From: Mesostigma viride
Lineage: Eukaryota; Streptophyta; Mesostigmatophyceae; Mesostigmatales; Mesostigmataceae
NCBI GenBank assembly: GCA_009746045.1
Contig: RPFO01000102.1
Location: 1,636,483-1,700,482 of the forward strand
Direction of reading: 5' to 3'
DNA: 64,000 nucleotides
Part shown: piece after piece, positions 23,831 to 34,325 of the stretch
Layout: each line of letters starts with the position of its first letter
Position numbering within the stretch: position 1 is the first letter of the stretch
Notes under the pieces: generated by a model
What the model was told of the DNA's origin: nothing
The model's database searches: none
Seen by the model: the letters and a program-made list of their open reading frames with translations, nothing else
Made by a program: the position numbers and the translations under genes

Positions 23831-24060
23831 AAAAACCCTTACTAAAAGCACTGATACATATGTGCATGTCGATAAAAAGGAGCATGCGGCCAACATGTTT
23901 GTTGAAATCGACTCCCCCCCCCACGACTTCCCACGCTCCCTGCGTGGACCGTTTGGAGGTTGGGGTTCAGGTGTCATTGCGTTCGGAAACGGGATGATCG
24001 ACCTGATGCCCCCAGATTCAGATTTGGCGCCTGCCCGGGTGGTGCAATGCCTCCAGAAGG

Positions 24061-24279
24061 ATCGAGGGCACGGAAATTTCGCCCTATGTCTCGACTGTGC
24101 GCCTCCGGGCTGAGGCCCAGCATGAGTTCTTGAATGCGGCGGAAATAGGTGGGGCCGTATGGGCCCCCAAACAATTTTCCAACGAGCCTCCAAATTTCGG
24201 GGGGGACTTGTACAAGGGAGCGTACAAGTTTCGTGACATTGAGATCGATGGATGGGGGTCATTTCTCCAGGAAAAGTGA
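24061..24279 (+). CDS. Unrecognised short coding-like fragment
   Basis: A frame ending at 24279 encodes about 72 residues of ordinary composition (segments such as YVSTVRLRAEAQHEFLNAAE and FRDIEIDGWGSFLQEK). It has no start of its own, so it is probably the last part of a gene or transposon ORF. A different frame with a start at 23862 overlaps it, which would fit a frameshifted relic. No function is assigned. Confidence 0.25.
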   Translation: MEGTEISPYVSTVRLRAEAQHEFLNAAEIGGAVWAPKQFSNEPPNFGGDLYKGAYKFRDIEIDGWGSFLQEK

Positions 24280-24551
24280 ATGCCGGTCCCATTTGGCAAA
24301 TATAATCGATGGTTAATTCCATGCAACATTTTGCGTTGGTCAAATGTGTAAATTTTCATTATTAATCGATTCAATAAAATTATGGGGGTGGGTATACCCA
24401 CCATTTGATGGTTGAAAGTACTACTAGCTAAGTCGATTAACTCTTCTCAACATGGTCCTCTAGTCGACTAGGAATGTACCAATCCATCAGGGTATCGAGA
24501 AACTTGTTATGCCGAAACACTCCGGTCGAAAATTTCGTGCCACCTGCAGGC

Positions 24552-24690
24552 AATCAAAAAGCGCACGCGGACCGACGGGAAAGAGTAGTTAGTTACGAAA
24601 TTAAAAAAACGACAAAAAGTGTCACACGCGGCCCGGCGGGAAAAAGTAGTTTGTTACGAAGTTAAAAAAACGACGAAAAGTGTCACACTT
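24552..24690. repeat. Two-copy tandem repeat, about 68 bp
   Basis: The block containing CGACGGGAAAGAGTAGTT, TTACGAA and AAAAAGTGTCACAC is repeated once with a few substitutions, directly before the LINE B fragment. Confidence 0.7.
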
Positions 24691-24712
24691 TTCGGAACAT
24701 TCGAAGTGGGCC

Positions 24713-25334
24713 CGGCCGCAGGAGCTGGAGCAACGACTCGACGGCGCCGTCACCAAGATGCTGCGCAAGGCCCTTAACATCCCCTTTGGTTTGCACATTA
24801 GTAATGAGGATTTGTACGCTGATTTGCCCTATGTTTCCCACATTATTAGGCACAGGCGCCTGGGCCTAGCCGGGCACCTAGCCCGCACAGATCAGGTAGA
24901 TACATCAGATAGACTAGCTGGCACCAAGCCCGCCCAGCCTAGCTGGGCGATATGTCCTCACCTGGCGTGCCCCCGGCCGCGCGCGGCAGGGCCGCCACCC
25001 GTGGACTTTTCGTGATAGACTCGGCATGGACATGTGCTACGCTAGACGTGACGGGCTCATCCCCGGGCAGCCTCCTGGTTTGTCTGTAATCTGGAGGCAG
25101 ATGGTGCGCAAGGATAGATGGCAAGTAGTGATGAAGGAGACCACCCCCAAGCCTGTGGGGGCTCCGCGTGTGACCAAGTATGGCATTCATAGCGATTCGG
25201 GCCGCGGTGCCCACACCCCTGTAACTAGGACCTAGATGATAGCATATACCATCCATTCCATCCCATGTTCCCCTCCCACTGAGGACTTATGCTCACGTGA
25301 CGCAGTCACGTGTCTATTAATTAATTAATTAGTT
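24713..25334 (+). mobile_element. LINE family B, 3'-terminal fragment
   Basis: Encodes the C-terminal end of a second, unrelated LINE ORF2 (QELEQRLDG, TKMLRKALNI, LYADLPYVSHI, RRLGLAGHLAR), a pattern known from the region after the reverse transcriptase in many non-LTR elements. After the stop it matches the copy at 30.6-31.6 kb closely through the 3' UTR. It ends in the hairpin CACGTGACgcaGTCACGTG (25294-25312) and a TTAA-type tail (25313-25334). Confidence 0.8.
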
Positions 25335-25935
25335 AATGTTGTTAGCATCTTGCCACCATTTGCTAGCATGCATTCCAGCGTCATCTTTGCCTGCATGTAA
25401 GCTCATGGATCACTCAACCTATCCAAGCCTTGCATTACACGTGCCTCTTTCTTTCAGTATTGCACGCGTTATGGAATGAAAACCTAGCACCTCCGTTCCC
25501 ACGAGGCATGTGCTCAACACGTTGTGAGAGTGGATGATGCTTTGGCTATTAATTAATTAATTAATAAGCACGTGACTGCGTCACGTGGGTGCCAATACAG
25601 AGTAAAGGAACCTTCAACCCTATATACACAGTGAGAAGGAGGGAGGGCGCCCTAGCTTCTCTCACTGCCGCAGGTGGGCAGGCCACAGAGCGCTCTCTCC
25701 ACGGCATGGTGCCGGGGCGCAACACTGTGGGTGCAATACAACCAGTGCAATACCATAGGTAGGCTGACGCATAGCTTATGCTACAAATGTGAGGTGGGCT
25801 CAAGACGTCGGCTAATTAAGGCGCAAGCTGATGGCCACAAGGTGCCAGAGCTAATTGAAGGTACTATAACGCTGTGCGCTAATATCGTTTCAAGTGCTGT
25901 AATGCCTAAGCTATCCCATCATCGATTGCCCCCAT

Positions 25936-27411
25936 CTAGACAACTAGCTGGAGTGCTCTATCCCGGGGAAGCCCGGGGGGCTTCCACAGTTTCTTGTTGA
26001 CGTAGAGGTCCCCGCCCCGCCAGTACACTTGGGGCTTCTCGGGGTTGGTCTTGTGGCGGATGTAGTCGGGCCACTGATCGCGGCGTTGCTGCTGCTGGGC
26101 TGGCGTCAGGTCGTCGTCAAGCGACCAGGAGGTGTCCACCAGCTTCTTGCGGCGAGAGAGGAACCGAACTCGGGCTGTGATGTCGCTGAAGGTGAGGACC
26201 ACTGGAGGGGGCCCAGCCTTGGCCCGTGGATGGGGCAGGCGGTAGGCGCCCTGCAGTATCGCACCTGGCAGCTGCATGCGCGCCAAGAGCTGTTTCTTCA
26301 GCTCGTCGAGAAGAGAGTCTGGGGTCTCCTCCGGCAGCATGTCGAAGCGCCTGAGGATGACCCGGCAGCGGCGACGGTCGCGGTCAGCGGCCTCGCGGCG
26401 CGTGTCTTCCAGCTCCTGGAGCTTGGTGGTGATGGCGGTCGTGGTAGAGGATGCCTGGCTCTTGAGCAGGTCCGCCCAGGAGGCGCGAGTCGAGGGGTCA
26501 TCACTAGCCCTACCAGCAGGTTGGGCGGCGATGGTGGCCGTTCGCTCGGCGATCTCGGGGACCTGCGTGGCCAGGGCGTCTACCTTGGCGGCAACTGCCT
26601 CAAGTTTCACGGTGCCTTGGCCGACTCGGCCTTCCACCTGGTTAAGGCGGGTGGTCACAGTGGCTGTGGCCTCGGAAACTTTGGTGGCAATGTGCTCTTG
26701 CGTAGCAGTAAACTGAGGCTGGAGCTTAAGGGCGACTCTGGCTTCAATGTTGTTGACCTTGGCCGAGAGAGTGTTGAGTGGGCCGTCAGGCGCGTTCAGG
26801 GCGGCGAGCTGCTCAGCCATCGGCGCCAGCTGCTCCGCCACTGCAGCTCGGATGGAGTCCGTGCTGGGGGAGGTGCTGCTCTGCGGGGATGCTGCAGCTG
26901 CTGTGGCTGCCCGTCTGCGCTCATGCAGGAGGCTCCTGAGGCCAGCGTAGCCAATCTGGGTGATGTCGTGGGCGTCGCAGCGCAGGTAGCTGCACATGAT
27001 GACTGCCTTCAAGTACGCCTCCGGTTCTTGAAGCAGCCATTCCCAGGCGGGCTTGGTGACCTTGTCGCCAGGGGTAGGCAGGAAAAGTTCGTCATGGCGG
27101 GCCAGGAACTTGATAACATCGTCACATTGTTCCTTCGTGAGCGTAAAGATTTCCAAGATGCAAAAATCCCGCTGGCCGGCGCCGAAGCGGCGGACGTCCC
27201 ATTTGGTATGGGAAGTTCGGGTTTTCTTGGGAATGGGCGACGAATTTGGCGTAGAGCACTGCGTCGAGGGAGGCAGACCGGGGGGGAGAGCTTCGATCAG
27301 CGCAAAAAGGTTGGCGTCCGCAGGAGTTGATGTCGCACGTGCTGCTGTCGACGGGAATGCCGACGACAGCTCAAAATGTTTGTCAAGGCTGCGTTTTGGT
27401 GGCATTTGCAA
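25936..27411 (-). CDS. LINE ORF1-type RNA-binding protein, intact
   Basis: 491 codons from ATG 27411 to the stop at 25936. The N-terminus is basic and Pro/Ser-rich (MPPKRSLDKHF). Residues of about 90-170 form a compact helical region. Residues of about 195-330 have long heptad-like Ala/Leu/Val-rich helices (a coiled coil, probably for oligomerisation). The C-terminal region of about 345-480 (RRRCRVILRRFDMLPEE, AYRLPHPRAKAGPPPV, ARVRFLSRRKKL, DLYVNKKLWKPP) has the layout of the RRM plus C-terminal domain of L1 ORF1p (Transposase_22 family). The expected role is RNA-chaperone and RNP assembly for retrotransposition. The plus-strand ORF at 26029-27330 is its antisense shadow. Confidence 0.8.
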   Translation of the reverse strand: MQMPPKRSLDKHFELSSAFPSTAARATSTPADANLFALIEALPPGLPPSTQCSTPNSSPIPKKTRTSHTKWDVRRFGAGQRDFCILEIFTLTKEQCDDVIKFLARHDELFLPTPGDKVTKPAWEWLLQEPEAYLKAVIMCSYLRCDAHDITQIGYAGLRSLLHERRRAATAAAASPQSSTSPSTDSIRAAVAEQLAPMAEQLAALNAPDGPLNTLSAKVNNIEARVALKLQPQFTATQEHIATKVSEATATVTTRLNQVEGRVGQGTVKLEAVAAKVDALATQVPEIAERTATIAAQPAGRASDDPSTRASWADLLKSQASSTTTAITTKLQELEDTRREAADRDRRRCRVILRRFDMLPEETPDSLLDELKKQLLARMQLPGAILQGAYRLPHPRAKAGPPPVVLTFSDITARVRFLSRRKKLVDTSWSLDDDLTPAQQQQRRDQWPDYIRHKTNPEKPQVYWRGGDLYVNKKLWKPPGLPRDRALQLVV

Positions 27412-27445
27412 AATACTGCGTTACAGCCGTAACCGATTATACTAG

Positions 27446-27472
27446 CAGATGCGTCTTGAAAAGACGCATCTG
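27446..27472. repeat. Perfect 12-bp hairpin upstream of ORF1
   Basis: CAGATGCGTCTT, a 3-nt loop, then AAGACGCATCTG. It lies 35 bp upstream of the ORF1 start, so it would fold in the 5' UTR of the element transcript. Confidence 0.75.
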
Positions 27473-27494
27473 ATGCAAGTAGCCTGACTGAATT

Positions 27495-28171
27495 TGGGGC
27501 TCAGACGCAAAAGTTCTGAGCTCCGCCGTCAGCCATGTCCGCTCGTGGCTCGTGGCTCGTGGCTCGATGCCTCCATATTACAGACAAACCAGGAGCTTTG
27601 GCTATGGCTGCCTGATTCAGTCATATTAGGTCATCCAGTCATGATGTTTGATGCATGTATGATGCTGTATAACTTATACAACACCTATTTTCAACGTTTT
27701 GACCCTCCAAGCTCACTATGGCCCCGTTTATGGGGCTCGTGTCGTTGCGTAATGTTGTGAAGGGCTCTCATGTTTCCCACTGCGTTGTACTGCGTTCTAA
27801 TTGTGATGCTAATGAAAAATAGCTCCAGTGGCCCAATGGGCCTGAGTTTTGTTTCACAGAGCCTGCATATGTTGCCCATAGCTCGTGCAAGAAGCCAGAT
27901 TTTTTTCATGAACCATTTGTGAATAAGCACATGACTTGTGACCTAGGGTCAAGAAATCGCGGTCATGGTCAGACCCCCCTGTATTCAAACCAGTGTATCT
28001 CTCTAATGAATAAGCATTTTGTAGGTCTGAGTAGCTCAAACAATCCTTTGATTTATGGGCTTTCAGGAAAGTATATACATGACCATGAAAAAAAATTTTC
28101 CTTAGGTGCTATACGCGTTCTAAAAAAAGCTTACAACGCGATATATCGCGTTCTAATTAAAAAAACACGGG
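27495..28171. other. Spacer without recognised gene
   Basis: Contains a GGCTCGTGGCTCGT short tandem at 27540-27570. Otherwise no feature is supported. Confidence 0.45.
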
Positions 28172-28175
28172 TTAA

Positions 28176-29885
28176 CCCTTAAACCGTAGCAACTCAGTCC
28201 TAAAAATCGGACTGAGTTGCACATCTTCGCACATATGTTTCTCTATGGCCTAAAAACAATTTCTGGCTACCCCTTGGTACCAAGCATGCATTTATGTTGA
28301 ATTTCTTTGGGGACATGCCACTGGTCCCATATCTTTGACTTTTGGGTGCTATAAATAGCGCCAACCCCAGGGGGGTACGGAAAAATGGGATTTGAGACAT
28401 ACATCATGCAATATGGACCACTTATACAAATATATAGGCCCTGGAATTTCAAAGGCAGTTAGTTTATATCACAGGCATGCCATCAATGCATTCACAACAT
28501 GACATGCTACAGAACTGCACAAGCTAGCTAGCAAAAATCCCAAAATAGCTCAGTCCTAAAAATAGGACCAAGTTTTTGGGGGGTGGTTGGCTAGCACTAC
28601 CGTTTTGGTTTCCTTTCCCAATGTGGCACAAAACATCATAGCTGGCCACACTTGCATCCTCCAACACATTTCCAGCATATAAAACAGCAGCTCATGCTAT
28701 ATAATATTGCAAATCTAGTGCCATTGGGCATAAAGCACGTGTAGAAGGCACATGCAAGGAGCTTACTACCAATGTACCCTACACGCTACAAACAACTTCA
28801 AAATACAAGGAAAAAGGAAAGAAACCAAATAAGCAACTTGCTGATGCTTCAATGCAAGCAGATCCCAGGCATCTCTATGTCTCTAACACACAGCAAACTC
28901 ACAAAAAGAAAGCGGACTTGGCCAGCATGCATGCCTAGAACTGGGCAGAAAAACACTCGCCCTGAGTTGTTTAAGCAACGGAAAGCATCGTATCATCAAA
29001 CTGAACATTATTACAAACGATATCTGTCGTTATACCGACATTCATGTTGTAGCATACGCTAAAAGCAGTCAAAACTCGTCCAAAACCTGGCCGAGGTAAC
29101 ATTACTACCCAACCATCACAAGCCTATGCACAGAAGCAATAAAACAACAAAAAGACAGTCATAAAGCCTCGATTATAGCCCCAAGACTGGTATCGAAACA
29201 ATATATGACACATGCGCGGTCACTGAGACATGATAAAAGGCTAAAACGTACCTGGTCGAAACCACAGATTACCTTGTTTGCAGGAGCTAGCACGCCTACC
29301 CCATGAACGTAGCCGCAAGCATGTCCTGGCCGCCATTGATGATCGACTGTGCTAGGAACGACGTAACTAACTCATCCATGCGCAAAAATCCGAACATTTC
29401 CTGCCGAGCAACAAGTACAGCTTGCACTGTCATCGCCTGGCCGCTCACGCGATTTGCTGCGCCGCCACCTAACCTCGAGACATATCTAGGCATTTGTAAA
29501 TGTTGCACGGCTACGCATATAGCATTTACAAGACTTAGGGATGATGCCTACAAAGTTTCAGTCGAATACGTCAAGCCATGCTCTCGCCCCAGTCAGTTGT
29601 TTGTGCCACCATAGCTGCGGACGTTAATAATTTTTATTCACGTCGTCCTCGTTTGGCCATGGTACCCCCCCCACTTTCCTTGACCGTAGGTCCCTGTCCA
29701 GGTGTCCAAAAGTAGTAAACCAGGGGTGTACGTGAAAGTACAAATCTAGATCTCGAATTTGGTCCAAACAGAATATTCAAACGTTTGCTAGAATTATAGC
29801 TAGTTCTGCCACAAACTCGGTCCGATTTTTAGGACTGAGAAAAACTCAGTCCTTCAAATCGGACCGAGTACGGTTTAATTAAGGG
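28176..29885. mobile_element. piggyBac-like non-autonomous element (1,710 bp, TTAA target site)
   Basis: The ends are CCCTTAAACCGTA (left) and CCCTTAATTAAACCGTA (right, inverse complement), each flanked by TTAA (28172-28175 and 29886-29889). TTAA duplication with CCC-starting TIRs is the established piggyBac signature. Just inside each end is a strong palindrome: GCAACTCAGTCC arms at 28189-28200/28209-28220, and 14-bp arms at 29815-29828/29856-29869 enclosing a second hairpin (AGGACTGAG, 29831-29853). A related CTCAGTCC motif lies at about 28551. No transposase is seen. Confidence 0.75.
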
Positions 29886-29889
29886 TTAA

Positions 29890-31592
29890 GGCAAAAGTCC
29901 CCACTCCCCTGATTACCGTCATCCGCACGCTGTATGAGGGGTCGACCACTTCAGTGCGCACTCCGAACACGGCTTTACCCCGCCATGTCCACTGCAGACT
30001 GGCGACTGGCAGGGTTGCGTCCTGTCGCCGTACCTGTTTATTATTGTAGTGGATTATGTTATGCGCCAGGCACACGCTCGCTTTGCTAGCAGTGCAGGCC
30101 GTGCCCCTGGCCTGGCGATCATGAACGAGCTTGGGGAAGGGGGGCCAACTAACAAGCAGAATTTACTAGCTGACCTCATTTACGCCGACGACATCACGCT
30201 CTCGAGAAGCCGGAGTCCAACTTTGGCTGGACTGCCTGCGCATGGCACTCGAGGCTCGGGCGGTTGGTCCAGAAATCAGCCCCAAAACGGAGGCCCTGGC
30301 CCTCGGCATGGCAGGGCCCCCACCCCCACTCCGCCTCTTAGACGACACCGAGGTCAACTACCCTACTTCAGGCCGCTTCAAGCTGCTCGGCAGTTGGCTT
30401 CCCAACTGCGAGGACGACCTGACCACACGGATCGGCATGGCGTGGGTGCAACTCCATGACCGGCACCACCGCTGGTGGATCGAGCAGCCCCGGGCCCTAC
30501 CCCCGATCGTCAAGCGTGACCTCTTCAAGGCCGTTGACCATTCTGACGATCCTGACCTACGGCGCCGAGACCTGGACACTGACGCAGGAGCTGGAGCAAC
30601 GACTCGACGGCAACGTCACCAAGATGCTGCGCAAGGCCCTTAACATCCACTTTGGTTTGCACTGTAGTAATGAGAATTTGTACGCTGATTTGCCTTATGT
30701 TTCCCACATTCTTAGGCACAGGCGTCTGGGCCTAGCCGGGCATGCACCTGGCCCGCACAGATCAGGTCGACACATCAGATAGACTAGCTGGCACCAAGCC
30801 CGCCCAGGCTGCCTGGGCGTTATGTCCTCACGCCGGCGTGCCCCAGGCCGCGCGCGGCAGGGCCGCCACCCGTGGACGTTTCGTGATTAGACTCGGCATG
30901 GACATGTGCTACATGGACATGTGCTACATGGACATGTTCAGCCCGTCTCACGTTTCGAGACTGAACAAGTCTCGAGTGGACACGTGTGTAGTACTCCTAC
31001 ACACAGATCTCGAGTGATTTATCTAGTACCGAATCCGAAAGGCTTGCATCACTCCCCGGAAAGGAGAACTTTTGCGGATGACTGTAGGTGTAAGTTGGCG
31101 ATGCCATGGTAACCGGAGACGTCCGTCCTGTAGTCAGCGAAAGTTGGTGCGAGAGGTCCCCAGTTCGATTCCGGTCGGATTCATTTGCAGATCGCGTTTT
31201 TCCGCGTTATCCGCGGCCCGGCACTGAACGCAAATGGTTTTCACCTTTGCGGAGTGCCTGATCAGAATGTGCTACACTAGACGTGACGGGCTCACACCCG
31301 GGCAGCCTCCTGGTTTGTCTGTAATATGGTGGCAGATGGTAAACAAGGATAGATGGCAAGTAGTAATGAAGGAGACCACCCCCAAGTCTGTGGGGGCTCC
31401 GCGTGTACGTGACGGACCGCGTATGGCATTCATAGCGATTCGCGCGGGCCGTGGTGCCCACACCCCTGTAACTAGGACCTAGATAGATTACATCATCCAT
31501 CCCATCCCATGTTCCCCTCCCACCGATCGAGGACTTATGCTCACGTGACGCAGTCACGTGTCTAATAATTAATTTATTAAATTAATTAAGAC
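29890..31592 (+). mobile_element. LINE family B, 5'-truncated and frameshifted relic, split by a SINE
   Basis: Reverse-transcriptase remnants read in shifting frames: LYEGSTTSVRTPN; then QGCVLSPYLF with VDYVMRQA (motif B region, about 30005-30065); LIYADDITLSRS (YADD catalytic motif, about 30175); SGRFKLLGSW; GAETWTLTQELEQRLDG; and RRLGLAGH. At least three frameshifts separate these blocks, so the ORF is dead. The 3' part (31267-31592) continues after the SINE insertion and ends in the same CACGTGAC/GTCACGTG hairpin and TTAA-rich tail as the 25.3-kb copy. The piggyBac-like element lies immediately upstream. Confidence 0.8.
30913..31275 (+). mobile_element. SINE copy 1 (structured, with tRNA-like T-loop), inserted in LINE B
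   Basis: The insert lies at about 30928-31266, with a 9-bp TSD ATGTGCTAC before it (30919-30927, also 30904-30912) and after it (31267-31275). The undisturbed target is visible in the LINE B copy at about 25030. Stem-loops in order: TCGAGACT/AGTCTCGA (loop GAACA), GTGTGTA/TACACAC (loop GTACTCC, from 30985), CTCC/GGAG (loop CCGGAAA, about 31053), and a long-range GAATCCGA (31030)/TCGGATTC (about 31175) pairing. A B-box-like AGTTCGATTCC adjoins the 3' strand of the last stem. A 15-bp ATGGACATGTGCTAC tandem occurs at the 5' junction. Copy 2 lies at 52.65 kb. Confidence 0.75.
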
Positions 31593-32478
31593 CTGCCACC
31601 AATACATAAACGGCGGGCATTAGCGCTAAAGTGAACAACATTGGCTGACACCCAACAGTTTTGTCCTCAATTGAGGACAGTGCAATACTGTTAATAACTC
31701 TCACACACACAAAAAAATAAATATGGGGCTTTGAACCATGATCATTTATGATGTGTTTGAGAGTTCCAATGCTTAACATCATCCATATGTGCGCATTTCC
31801 TATTTAATTATGAATTGTTACGTGCAGGGGGTCCTGCATTGGCAACCAAGGAAAACCCTCCACTAGAATGCACGAGAGAATGAGACATAAAGATCATGCT
31901 TCCAAGGACCACAAGCGGTCACCAAACCCATAGGACACCTCCCTAACATGTGGCAGCCACCCCGGGGCTGCCCATGCTTGGCCACCCCACGGAAAGCTAT
32001 GACAGACGGCCAGGAACCTGATACGAGCAATTGCACTTGGCAGAGGACAAGGAAAGCAAGCTAAGCCAAACTAGGGTAAGGACAGGTTTTCAGTGGCCAA
32101 GTAAGGTCCTAGGTCTTCGTAGGACGCTTAGGTGACACCATGGTGCTTTAGCACCCTTACTAGAGCCATGCATGCAATATAAAGGGCTCATTATAGGTAT
32201 TGCAAAGACGAAGAGGCTATCGCAGCAGCAGAATGCCAACATGACAAGGTCAACTCCTCTACCTAGCTCCCTCTAGAAAAAGGGTTATATGTCAGAAACC
32301 ATATAGGCAAGATCCCAGAAAGCCTGGGAAAAACTTTCAGCAACAAGGCAGCAACAAGAAACTATCTACACTACGCTTACCATAGCAAGCAAGGCATTGC
32401 TTTTAACGCCAGCGTTGGCCATGCAGATAACGATTACCTTTGCATTGACGGAACGGAAGGCGATGCCAGTTAGGCATT
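31593..32478. other. Spacer, no gene recognised
   Basis: Only short unsupported ORFs; mixed composition. Confidence 0.45.
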
Positions 32479-33742
32479 ATAGTTGTCAGTGTTTTTGCTA
32501 AGGGTTTTTGGGCTGCAGTCGCGGGTCAGACCTCAGCCCCTGTAACAACCAAATGTTACATCCAAAGTTTTCCTACTGTTGATCTTATTATGAGTTCTTG
32601 AGGACAATTATTTGGGATCGAAGTTAGGAGGCTTCGACGTCTGATGGATATTGGGCCTGCTGAGATCTGTCGAATTTATTGTTCTACCCTCATTGGTCGT
32701 GGCCTGATCCACGTAGGGTACTTTGCATGGTTTCGTTCAGCCGGTCATAGATTCTCTTTAATACTGTTGTACCTGGTGGATCTGGTTCCAGGTCATGGAG
32801 ATTCAGTATGTGCTGGCCTTGTGTTGTGTTGAGGATTCTGAGGACAGGATCTTATCTTGAGTGATACTCACTTTTGATTGGTCCTTTCGGGTTAGGGTTG
32901 AGCCGACTCTGCGTACACGATGACTTTTATCCTGTTTGTGGCGGTCGTGCATGTGTGCGTACGTGAGAACCAAGTCTATGGTGTAATTCAAGGATTTCCT
33001 TGTTTCATCAAGCAAACAACCCTTGCCAAAAGTCAACTATAACTTCAACAGATAGTCGACTTGGATATAACTTGTCTGTTGTGTCTAACAAGGGTGGGGA
33101 CTCAATCCCTTCACTGTTGAAGCTTCATCTTCATTGCTTCTCTGGACGTGAAGTTATCTGTCAAGGCTCCAACCCAGGTATAAAGATCTTTTCACGCCAA
33201 TGTTGATACTGAGGCTGTTGCAAACACAACATTTTTAGTCGTTACAGCCCCCGAAATCCTGCGGTCGCGGTGACCTCGGCCACCAAAATCCCGCGGTACG
33301 TCGCGCATGACGGTCCTTGCATAGCTTTGTTGCGAGCACTGTGTGTGATGTGTTATACGCTTGAATGCCTCAGCCTAGACTTGTGGGGGGCCCAGGGGGG
33401 GTTACAGGCACTTGGCGGCCTTAGTCTACTTACATAACATTTTAGTGGTTTGTTCTCCTCATGTGGAATTGTTGCATCAACAAAATTAGATTACCCTTCA
33501 CCCTTGGGCATAAACACAAACTTGCTGACCCTAATGGCGCATTCATAATAGTCAAATACACATCAATGATTACACATTTGAGTTGTGACTTTGATGGCCA
33601 CTAGTGGGCCATGGGTCATGGTCCAACGGCTAGGGAGGCTCAAAAACTCAATCCTACCTGCATGCATGACTGAAAATGCTACATAAAACAATAGCATACA
33701 TGAATAGCAAATCAGAATAGCATACATGAAGAATCACACGAT

Positions 33743-33897
33743 CTATTAATTAATTAATTAATTAGAAACATAACTCCGTTGGGAGTACATGTAGCACATA
33801 TCCCTGAGAAGGGGCATATGGCTTTTAGTATGTACATTCTGGGCTACTTCCTGCAATTAATTAATTAATTAGACTCGTGCTCCCGTTGGGGAGTCAC
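33743..33897 (-). repeat. Two hairpin plus TTAA-tail retroelement 3' ends
   Basis: On the minus strand, a short hairpin (ACTCC-GTTG-GGAGT, 33773-33786) is followed by a TTAA-type tail (33743-33764). A second (stem TCCC/GGGA with flanking GTG/CAC, 33877-33897) is followed by another such tail (33855-33871). The architecture matches the LINE B 3' end although the stems differ. Confidence 0.5.
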
Positions 33898-34302
33898 GGA
33901 GCATTAACCCCGATGGATGGATGAATGGGTGCAACATTCCTACCGGTCTAATCTATCTACATTGGCTACATACTACATCTATCTAACACTTCCTGCAAGG
34001 GTGGGAATGTAAGCGACCCTTGCTCTAGGTGCACCAGGGCACCTGCACCCTCATAATCTTCACACTATGCCCAGCTATGGGGGAGTATGTTATGTGGGGG
34101 AAGATCATCATGGCTATACAAGAGCTAGGACATGGCTTCTCGACAGAGAGCATCTCTCTGCATGGCATAGCATGGCTAAATTCTTAATGCGACATCCATG
34201 GGGGTCCCATTATAGGCCGGGCGTGGCTGAATTCTGAAGGCAACATCCATGGGGGCCATTATGGGCGCACATGCGCGTGGGCCACATGCTAGGCTAAGCC
34301 TT

Positions 34303-34325
34303 ACTAATCTACACTACTGGTATAT
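34303..34325. other. 23-bp target-site duplication of LINE A copy
   Basis: The 23-bp block starting ACTAATCTACACTACTGG recurs exactly at 36481-36503, on the far side of the LINE A copy. Confidence 0.85.

Larger units (their letters stand above)
22715..23853. mobile_element. hAT-like non-autonomous element 1 (1,139 bp)
   Basis: The termini are CAGTGCTTTTAGTAA and its inverse complement (15 bp perfect), flanked by a perfect 8-bp TSD (ATACATAT). The CAGTG start and 8-bp TSD are the known hallmarks of hAT transposons. The left end continues AACGGG and the right end AAGGGTTTTTG; the same end-specific difference is seen in element 2 at 32.5-38.75 kb. Inside each end is a tandem array of 33-bp units with dyad symmetry. 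No transposase is encoded. A short ORF at 23466-23723 is unsupported. Confidence 0.85.
25548..27490 (-). mobile_element. ORF1-only (HAL1-like) retroelement
   Basis: Minus-strand unit. It has a 5' region with a perfect 12-bp hairpin (27446-27472), an intact ORF1 (25936-27411), about 350 bp of 3' UTR, the hairpin CACGTGACtgcGTCACGTG (25569-25587) and a TTAA-type tail (25548-25567). The hairpin and tail are the same as those of LINE B. No reverse transcriptase follows ORF1, so this looks like a non-autonomous element that carries ORF1 and borrows ORF2, comparable in concept to mammalian HAL1. An internally deleted LINE is the alternative. Confidence 0.6.

Noticed and set aside
26029-27330. 433-codon plus-strand frame
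   Set aside because: Antisense shadow of the LINE ORF1, which has the recognisable domain order on the minus strand.
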